This document shows positions 1 to 4,524 of a DNA stretch of 5,402 nucleotides, piece after piece. A program made the translations under genes and the position numbers. How positions within the stretch are numbered: position 1 is the stretch's first letter; each line of letters starts with the position of its first letter. The stretch is from Cypionkella sp. (lineage in GTDB: Bacteria; Pseudomonadota; Alphaproteobacteria; Rhodobacterales; Rhodobacteraceae), in contig JALRIN010000070.1 in NCBI GenBank assembly GCA_023255415.1, forward strand, positions 1-5,402. The letters are read 5' to 3'. Under the pieces are notes generated by a model. It was not told where the DNA came from. It was given only the letters and a program-made list of their open reading frames with translations, and did no database searches.

Positions 1-259
1 CCCAATTCATGAATTTATGCAGCCCACCCAGCTTGGCAATGCGCTCGGCGGTGGGGCGCAGCATCAAATGATAGGTATTGCCCAGCAAAATATCGGCGCC
101 CGTGGCGCGCACGCTTTCGGGCATCATGGCTTTGACGGTGGCGGCGGTGCCCACGGGCATGAAGGCCGGTGTGCGGATGTCGCCGCGCGGTGTGCTGATC
201 ACCCCGGTGCGCGCACGTCCGTCGGTGGCGTGAAGCGCAAAGCTGAAGGCCTTTGGCAT
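1..259 (-). CDS. tgt: Queuine tRNA-ribosyltransferase (tRNA-guanine transglycosylase), N-terminal part, runs off the left edge
   Basis: Bacterial Tgt swaps guanine for the queuosine precursor preQ1 at the wobble position (34) of tRNAs with GUN anticodons. It is a cytosolic TIM-barrel enzyme. Only the first 86 codons are here. The visible protein starts MPKAFSFALHATDGRARTG and has the typical N-terminal blocks TPAFMPVGTAATVKA (about residues 30-44) and ATGADILLGNTYHLMLRP (about 52-69), followed by ERIAKLGGLHKFMNW. These match the Zymomonas-type enzyme closely from memory. The sequence ends just before the expected LTDSGG block, so the catalytic aspartates and the zinc site are outside the window. 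The ATG is supported by AGGAG (rc of 265-269) five bases upstream. The gene is divergent from the TetR gene, with an 87-base gap. Identity is near certain; whether the rest is intact cannot be seen. Confidence 0.95.
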   Translation of the reverse strand, partial: MPKAFSFALHATDGRARTGVISTPRGDIRTPAFMPVGTAATVKAMMPESVRATGADILLGNTYHLMLRPTAERIAKLGGLHKFMNW

Positions 260-264
260 GGAAG

Positions 265-269
265 CTCCT
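265..269 (-). promoter_or_regulatory. Ribosome binding site of tgt
   Basis: AGGAG on the minus strand, five bases before the ATG at 259-257. It is a strong Shine-Dalgarno match and fixes the tgt start. Confidence 0.7.
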
Positions 270-278
270 GTCTTTTGT

Positions 279-302
279 TGCCCTTCTGCGGGATTGAGGG
301 CA
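279..302. repeat. Inverted repeat in the tgt / TetR divergent intergenic region, possible operator
   Basis: TGCCCT (279-284) and AGGGCA (297-302) are perfect 6-base inverted arms separated by 12 bases. An overlapping CTGC/GCAG pair (286-289 and 300-303) competes with them. The dyad lies between the divergent starts of tgt and the TetR gene, where an autoregulatory TetR operator is often found. The 12-base spacer is longer than many TetR operators have, and a chance dyad is possible. No convincing -35/-10 pair was found on either strand of this 87-base gap (260-346). Confidence 0.25.
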
Positions 303-346
303 GAAAGTGAAGAGGGATGCCAATTTGCCCCCGATGAGAGTGCCAT

Positions 347-958
347 ATGTTACCAGTAAAACGCCCAAATCTGCGGCTGACCTCGCAGGCGCGCAGACGC
401 CAAATTGCCGAAGCCGCCCTCGGCTGTCTGCAAGAGGTCGGCCATTCGGGCCTGACGGCGCGAAGGGTTGCTGCAAAAGCGGGTCTGTCGTTGGGCCATA
501 TCACCTATCATTTCAAGGATATGGCGCAGGTCTTGGCCGAGGCCTTTGTGTTGGCCGCGCAAAAAGTGCAAGCGGCGGGGCAGACCGCTTTGGCGCAACA
601 GGGCGGCACGCCAGCCGAGCGGTTAGAGCGCTATCTGCGTGCGGGTTTTGACGGCGATCTGATGGTGCCTGCGCAGTTGCGGCTACGGGTGGATCTGTGG
701 TCAGCGGCGCTGATGCGGCCTGACATCGCCCAGATCGAGCGGGATCTTTACAACGCCCACCGCGGCAATATCGAACGGCTGTTGGATCAAATGGCCGCTG
801 ATTATGCCGCCGAGCGTATTCCGGCGGTGGCCGATATGATCATGGCGACGCTGGACGGGCTGTGGTTGGATTGGCTGCGGCGCGGCGATGCGGCAGCGGT
901 GCGCAACGGGCTTGATGGCTGCGTGTTGTTCGCGCGGCTTCGCTTGGGCGGCAGCTGA
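347..958 (+). CDS. TetR-family transcriptional regulator with BetI-like C-terminal region
   Basis: A 203-residue protein, normal length for TetR repressors, which bind DNA as dimers and release it on ligand binding. The N-terminal DNA-binding region spans about residues 14-62. It opens with RRRQIAEAALGCLQEVG and has a helix-turn-helix, LTARRVAAKAGLSLGHITYHF (about 36-56), in the family pattern. The C-terminal part (about 100-180), with DLWSAALMRPDIAQIERDLY and LDGLWLDW (169-176), resembles the BetI/TetR_C_6 ligand-binding type. No choline or betaine genes are nearby, so the symbol betI is not justified and the ligand is unknown. The ATG has GAGAG (336-340) six bases upstream. Its stop TGA (956-958) directly abuts the convergent aroB stop (961-959). 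Possible targets are its own gene and divergent tgt, but this is only inferred from position. Confidence 0.88.
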   Translation: MLPVKRPNLRLTSQARRRQIAEAALGCLQEVGHSGLTARRVAAKAGLSLGHITYHFKDMAQVLAEAFVLAAQKVQAAGQTALAQQGGTPAERLERYLRAGFDGDLMVPAQLRLRVDLWSAALMRPDIAQIERDLYNAHRGNIERLLDQMAADYAAERIPAVADMIMATLDGLWLDWLRRGDAAAVRNGLDGCVLFARLRLGGS

Positions 959-971
959 TCAGCCGCGCCCG
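945..971. terminator. Imperfect GC hairpin on the convergent stop codons, possible bidirectional terminator
   Basis: Around the loop TGATCA (956-961) the flanks pair as GC (954-955) with GC (962-963), an A953/C964 mismatch, GC (951-952) with GC (965-966), bulged G950, then GGGC (946-949) with GCCC (967-970), and a T945-G971 wobble. That gives eight G-C pairs. The loop consists exactly of the TGA stop of the TetR gene and the TGA stop of aroB. Neither strand has a U-rich tail, so this is not a classical intrinsic terminator. Its location between convergent genes with no other spacer makes a shared 3' end plausible. Confidence 0.35.
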
Positions 972-2077
972 CGCAAAGCATCGCGCAGCACGCCCAGCAC
1001 CACATCCGAAGGCACATCGCTTGCGACAAAAGCCTCGCCAATGCCACGCGCAAGGATAAAGCGCAGCTTGCCGTCGACGACCTTTTTGTCTTGTCCCATC
1101 AGCGCCAAAAGCGCCTCTGCACCCGGAAGATCGCCTGCGATATCGGCCAGATCAACCTTCATGCCCATGGCGCGCAGATGGGCGCGCACGCGGCTTGGTG
1201 CCTCTTGAGAACAAAGGCCCAAACGTTGGCTGAGTTCAAACGCCAGCGTGCAGCCAATTGCCACCCCCTCGCCGTGCAGCAAGCGATCGCCATAGCCCGT
1301 GGCCTTTTCCAGCGCATGGCAAAAGGTATGGCCAAGGTTCAAAAGCGCACGCTCGCCTTCTTCGGTCTCATCGCGGCTGACGATACCCGCCTTCATCTCG
1401 ACCGAGCGTTTCACCGCATATTGCCGCAAAGCTGCATCGCCCTTGGCCATGGTCGGGGCCTTGGTCTCAAGCCAGTCGTAAAAGCTGGCGTCACCCAAGA
1501 GGCCGTATTTGACCACCTCGCCGTAGCCTGCCAGAAAATCGCGCGGCGCAAGCGTGCCCAGCACATCAATATCGGCCAGCACAAGGCTGGGTTGGTGAAA
1601 GGCCCCGACAAGGTTCTTACCCTGCGGCGTATTGATGCCGGTCTTGCCGCCAACCGAGCTGTCAACCTGCGCCAGCAGCGTCGTGGGGATCTGCACAAAG
1701 CGCACGCCGCGCCGCAAGATCGCCGAGGCAAAGCCGATCAGATCGCCCACCACGCCGCCGCCCAAGGCCACCACCACATCGCGCCGTTCGATCTTTTGCT
1801 CTAGCAGCCATTCGGTGGCGCGCGCCAGTTGCGCCCAGCCTTTCGTGCTTTCGCCCGCAGGCACGGTCAGCGCTGTCATGGTGATGCCGCGCGCCTCGAG
1901 TGCCGAGGCAAGCGTCATCAGATGCAGGGCTGCCACAGTGTCATCGGTGATCACCGCCACCTTTTTGCGGTGCAACAAAGGCGCAATATGCTCTGCCGCC
2001 TGTCCCAAAAGCCCCTGACCGATGCGCACCTGATAGCTGCGTGCGCCCAAGGCGACATCGATGGTATCAAGGCTCAT
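959..2077 (-). CDS. aroB: 3-dehydroquinate synthase
   Basis: AroB converts DAHP to 3-dehydroquinate, the second shikimate pathway step, using NAD+ and a divalent metal in the cytosol. The protein is 372 residues, a usual length. Visible motifs are the NAD-binding ALGGGVVGDLIGFAS (about 104-118), the PTTLLAQVDSSVGGKTGIN block (131-149, with K145), GYGEVVKYG (184-192, metal ligand E187), LNLGHTF (246-252, H250) and LLHGEGVAIG (266-275, H268). All three metal ligands are present. The frame is open for seven more codons upstream, but the ATG at 2077-2075 (MSLDTID) is preferred: AAGGA (rc of 2084-2088) sits six bases before it, and the upstream M would overlap aroK. One base separates it from the aroK stop, so translation is probably coupled. 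Long open frames on the opposite strand are shadows. Confidence 0.97.
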   Translation of the reverse strand: MSLDTIDVALGARSYQVRIGQGLLGQAAEHIAPLLHRKKVAVITDDTVAALHLMTLASALEARGITMTALTVPAGESTKGWAQLARATEWLLEQKIERRDVVVALGGGVVGDLIGFASAILRRGVRFVQIPTTLLAQVDSSVGGKTGINTPQGKNLVGAFHQPSLVLADIDVLGTLAPRDFLAGYGEVVKYGLLGDASFYDWLETKAPTMAKGDAALRQYAVKRSVEMKAGIVSRDETEEGERALLNLGHTFCHALEKATGYGDRLLHGEGVAIGCTLAFELSQRLGLCSQEAPSRVRAHLRAMGMKVDLADIAGDLPGAEALLALMGQDKKVVDGKLRFILARGIGEAFVASDVPSDVVLGVLRDALRGRG

Positions 2078-2078
2078 C

Positions 2079-2621
2079 TTAGGTCCTTTCCAGAACATCA
2101 GGCCGGGTCAAAAGGCTTTCGACCACGCGTGCGGCCATGGCTTCGACGCTCAGATCGGCAGAGGAATCAACCGTCAGATCCGCCTCTTGGTAAAACGGCA
2201 TCCGCGCCTCATAAAGCGCGCGCAGGGTTTGATAGGGGTTGGCGGTGCGCAGCAAGGGCCGCGTTGTTTTATGCCGCACCCGCGACCAAAGCACATCCAG
2301 ATCGGCGCGCAACCAGACCGAGACGCCATTGCTGCGGATCAGGCTGCGGTTGGTGTCGGACAAGAACGCCCCCCCCCCTGTTGACAGCACACAAGGTGCG
2401 CCGTGCAGCAGCCGGTTCAGCACCTCGGTTTCGCGGGCGCGAAAGAAAGCCTCGCCGTCACGCTCGAAGATTTCGGCAATCGAGCGGTCAGCTGCGCGAA
2501 TGATTTCCTCGTCCGAATCAAGGAAAGGCGCGCCCAAAGCGCGTGCAAGGGCAGTGCCGACGGCGGTTTTCCCTGCCCCCATCATGCCCACCATAACAAT
2601 CGTTTTCTTCAGTCCAAGCAT
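2079..2621 (-). CDS. aroK: Shikimate kinase
   Basis: This enzyme phosphorylates shikimate at O3 with ATP, the fifth step of the shikimate pathway. It is a cytosolic P-loop kinase of 180 residues, typical length. Motifs in order: Walker A GMMGAGKT (12-19); shikimate-binding D35-S-D37 in FLDSDEEI; FRARE (60-64, R61); the STGGGA glycine motif (80-85); the lid segment TTRPLL (119-124, R121); and YEARMPFYQEAD (137-148, R140). All expected active-site positions are present. The start is ATG 2621-2619 with AGGGA (rc of 2627-2631) five bases upstream. The frame stays open for hundreds of bases further upstream without family similarity, so that extension is rejected. It is the first gene of the aroK-aroB operon, and the aroB ribosome binding site lies within its last codons. 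The glycine motif is encoded over a run of ten G. The symbol aroK rather than aroL is chosen because of linkage to aroB. Confidence 0.97.
   Translation of the reverse strand: MLGLKKTIVMVGMMGAGKTAVGTALARALGAPFLDSDEEIIRAADRSIAEIFERDGEAFFRARETEVLNRLLHGAPCVLSTGGGAFLSDTNRSLIRSNGVSVWLRADLDVLWSRVRHKTTRPLLRTANPYQTLRALYEARMPFYQEADLTVDSSADLSVEAMAARVVESLLTRPDVLERT
2084..2088 (-). promoter_or_regulatory. Ribosome binding site of aroB inside the aroK 3' end
   Basis: AAGGA on the minus strand, six bases before the aroB ATG. It overlaps the codons for the last residues of AroK (L-E-R-T), so ribosomes finishing aroK pass over it. This decides the aroB start over the in-frame M seven codons upstream. Confidence 0.65.
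2369..2378 (-). repeat. Ten-base G homopolymer in aroK
   Basis: Ten consecutive C on the plus strand, G on the coding strand. It spells GGG GGG GGG G in frame, coding the three glycines of the STGGGA motif plus the first base of the alanine codon. The reading frame is intact as given. Confidence 0.95.
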
Positions 2622-2626
2622 AAAAG

Positions 2627-2631
2627 TCCCT
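2627..2631 (-). promoter_or_regulatory. Ribosome binding site of aroK
   Basis: AGGGA on the minus strand, five bases before ATG 2621-2619. It supports the start that gives the family-length 180-residue kinase. Confidence 0.6.
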
Positions 2632-2700
2632 GCATGCCTTGGCTTTTCCCGCAAAAGGGGCGGCAGATTGCCCAAGCAAATCTTATTTCCCTGAATGGCG

Positions 2701-2728
2701 TGAACTTGGCGCAAATGCCATATATAAT
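2701..2728 (+). promoter_or_regulatory. Candidate sigma-70 promoter for the rightward microprotein-xerD cluster
   Basis: A perfect TATAAT lies at 2723-2728. The best -35 is weak: TGAACT at 2701-2706 with a 16-base spacer, or GTGAAC at 2700-2705 with 17. The expected start near 2735 would leave a leader of about 79 bases before the ATG at 2814. The spacer contains the short dyad TGGC-N6-GCCA (2707-2720). The same AT-rich core read on the minus strand offers only weak boxes for aroK. The 192-base gap (2622-2813) is the only plausible control region for both directions. Confidence 0.45.
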
Positions 2729-2735
2729 CGCAAAA

Positions 2736-2750
2736 GACGGAAAATCCGTT
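2736..2750. repeat. Palindrome at the expected transcription start of the rightward operon
   Basis: ACGGA (2737-2741) and TCCGT (2745-2749) are perfect inverted arms around AAA, extended by a G2736-T2750 wobble in RNA. They lie 8-21 bases downstream of the TATAAT box, so they would be either a 5'-end stem-loop in the transcript or a binding site for a repressor. Which of these is true cannot be told from sequence. Confidence 0.35.
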
Positions 2751-2780
2751 GCAAGGACGAAACAACAAGACGTCGCGGCA

Positions 2781-2809
2781 GCCTGCTGCTGGTGACGCGA
2801 AAGGCAGGC
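2781..2809 (+). promoter_or_regulatory. Possible hairpin covering the ribosome binding site of the microprotein gene
   Basis: GCCTGC (2781-2786) can pair with GCAGGC (2804-2809), plus a T2787-G2803 wobble, leaving a 15-base loop. The second arm contains AGG (2806-2808), the only Shine-Dalgarno-like bases near the start at 2814. A fold here would reduce initiation. The stem is short and the idea is inferred from the sequence alone. Confidence 0.3.
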
Positions 2810-2813
2810 AACG

Positions 2814-2948
2814 ATGGGCTATGTGATCAAACTGGTGGTCTTGGTGGCGGTCTTGGGGCTGATTGGGCTTGGCGGCTATGCCTATCTTGCAGATCTGGCC
2901 CCTGCGCCTGTCGAGATGAAACTGCCTGTGGTGTTGCATGGCGAATAA
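2814..2948 (+). CDS. 44-residue single-span membrane microprotein, unknown function
   Basis: The short frame starts MGYVIKLVVLVAVLGLIGLG. Residues 7-26 form one hydrophobic segment, ending in GYAYLADL, followed by a short polar tail (PAPVEMKLPVVLHGE). There is one lysine before the span and no cleavage motif, so an inner-membrane anchor with the tail outside is the likely topology. AGG at 2806-2808 is five bases before the ATG. The last 11 bases overlap the next gene in another frame, which argues for a real, co-translated gene rather than chance. I recall similar short proteins at this place in other Rhodobacteraceae, but could not check. Function is unknown; it may act with the exported protein encoded next. 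Confidence 0.7.
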   Translation: MGYVIKLVVLVAVLGLIGLGGYAYLADLAPAPVEMKLPVVLHGE

Positions 2949-4524
2949 AACCGCGGCGGTCTGGGCGGCGCTGGCGCTTGCAGGCGTCTTGCCGGCTTTG
3001 GCGCAGGCCGAAGGCAAGCCGCTGTCGGTGATCGGCTGGCTGTCACAATCGGTGGCGCTGTCGGACCGCCAAGCCCAACGCGACCCCGCACGCAGCCAAG
3101 CCAATCTGCCCGCCGTGCAAGGCGAGGCCCCGGTCAGCAGTGGCGCCGTGCCTGCAGTGGTGGCGACGACGGTTTTGGGCAAGCCCTTGCTGGATGCCAT
3201 CGGGCTATTGCCACCTGCAGTGACAGGGTTTCCGGCCAATCTGTGGGGCATCGGCAAAAGCGCCGAGATTGCCAGCCAAATCAGCCAGATCGGTGCAGAC
3301 AGCCTGCCCGCGCTGCAATCTTTACTGGTGACGCTTTTGCTGGCCGAGGCGCAAGCGCCGATTGATTCGACCGGCGGCGGCGGCTTGCTATTGGCGCGGA
3401 TCGACAAGCTTTTGGCGATGGGGGCGCTGGATCAGGCCCAGGCGCTGATTGATGCGGCAGGTGCCGATACCAATGCCGAACTGTTTCGTCGCAGCTTTGA
3501 CGTAAGCCTGCTGACCGGCGATGAGAATCAGGCCTGCGCTTTGCTGAAATCGGCAGCCTCGCTGTCGCCCACCCTGACAACGCGGGTGTTTTGCTTGGCG
3601 CGGCAAGGCGATTGGACCGCAGCGGCACTGACGCTGCGCACCGCCCAGGCCTTGGGCAAAATCTCGTCCGACGAAGACAGCCTTTTGACGCGGTTCTTAG
3701 ACCCTTCGCAGTTTGACAGCGACCAGATCCCGCCGCCACCCAAGCCCGTGACACCGCTGGTCTGGAAAATCTATGATGCGCTTGGCCAAACCATCCCGAC
3801 CTCGATCCTGCCCACGGCTTTCGCGCGCGCCGATCTTTCGGATCACGCCGGATGGAAAGCGCAGATCGAGGCGGCCGAGCGGTTGGCCCGTGTCGGCGCG
3901 ATCACGCCAAACCTGCTGTTGGGGCTTTACACCGACCGCGCCCCTGCGGCCTCGGGCGGGGTTTGGGACCGTGCCGATGCGTTTCAGCGGCTGGATGCGG
4001 CGCTGACGCGGGGCGATCTGACGGCGGTCGAGCAGCGCCTGCCACTGGCCTATGCGCGGATGAAAGATGTCGAATTGGAAGTGCCCTTTGCCATGCTGTT
4101 TGCCGGACGGCTGGCGCGGCTGACGCTGACGGGGGATGCGGCGCGGATTTCCTATGAGCTTGGGCTTTTGTCGAATGAATACGAACGCTTGGCCAAGGCA
4201 AACCCCAATCTGACCGATGCGCGCGATCGGTTCCTGGCAGGGCTCGCGGCGGGATCTGTGCAGGGCCTGACCGCGCCTGACAGCATGGCCCGCGCGATTG
4301 CACCTGCCTTCACAGCCCCCCAACTGCCCGCAGATATTGCCGAACTGGTGGCGCAAAAGCGCATCGGCGAGGCGATTGTGCAGGCGATTTTGCGGGTTGG
4401 CACCGGGCTTCAGGGCGATCTGTCAAAGGTGTCAGAAGGCATCGCTACGCTGCGGGTGCTGGGGCTAGAGGATGTCGCCCGGCGCACCGCGCTGCAGGTG
4501 ATGCTGCTAGAGCGGCGCGGCTGA
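2938..4524 (+). CDS. Exported protein of unknown function, probably helical-repeat, 528 residues
   Basis: The N terminus MANKTAAVWAALALAGVLPA continues to LAQA|EG, a clear Sec signal peptide with an A-Q-A cleavage motif (about residue 24/25). No lipobox cysteine and no later membrane span are evident, so a periplasmic location is likely. The mature part begins with a low-complexity stretch (about 25-75). It is then mostly alanine- and leucine-rich helices, with TPR-like pairs at about 150-255 (GALDQAQALIDAAG, GDENQACALLKSAASL, QGDWTAAALTLRTAQALG) and more helices up to 528. A proline stretch (264-270, IPPPPKP) separates two halves. The only two cysteines, C200 and C219, lie in adjacent helices and could form a disulphide. 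I see no enzyme motif. The start overlaps the microprotein by 11 bases and the stop overlaps the xerD ATG by one base. No ribosome binding site of note is visible, which suggests coupled translation. Confidence 0.85.
   Translation: MANKTAAVWAALALAGVLPALAQAEGKPLSVIGWLSQSVALSDRQAQRDPARSQANLPAVQGEAPVSSGAVPAVVATTVLGKPLLDAIGLLPPAVTGFPANLWGIGKSAEIASQISQIGADSLPALQSLLVTLLLAEAQAPIDSTGGGGLLLARIDKLLAMGALDQAQALIDAAGADTNAELFRRSFDVSLLTGDENQACALLKSAASLSPTLTTRVFCLARQGDWTAAALTLRTAQALGKISSDEDSLLTRFLDPSQFDSDQIPPPPKPVTPLVWKIYDALGQTIPTSILPTAFARADLSDHAGWKAQIEAAERLARVGAITPNLLLGLYTDRAPAASGGVWDRADAFQRLDAALTRGDLTAVEQRLPLAYARMKDVELEVPFAMLFAGRLARLTLTGDAARISYELGLLSNEYERLAKANPNLTDARDRFLAGLAAGSVQGLTAPDSMARAIAPAFTAPQLPADIAELVAQKRIGEAIVQAILRVGTGLQGDLSKVSEGIATLRVLGLEDVARRTALQVMLLERRG

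Noticed and set aside
1091..1804. 237-codon open frame on the plus strand opposite aroB
   Set aside because: It is fully antisense to a clearly recognised aroB with all its metal ligands. The composition (rich in H, Q, R, A) is typical of shadow frames in GC-rich DNA, and no family motif is seen.
2643..2657. CTTTT-CCCGC-AAAAG inverted repeat in the aroK leader
   Set aside because: Only five mostly A-T pairs with a five-base loop; too weak to call an attenuator, terminator or operator.
2622..3407. N-terminal extension of the aroK frame giving a 442-residue protein
   Set aside because: The extension runs antisense through the divergent control region, the microprotein and the exported protein. 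It shows no shikimate kinase similarity, and a good ribosome binding site marks the start at 2621.
3697..4356. 219-codon open frame on the minus strand opposite the exported protein gene
   Set aside because: Arginine-, glutamine- and glycine-rich shadow with no recognisable domain. The plus-strand frame has a signal peptide and coupled neighbours.
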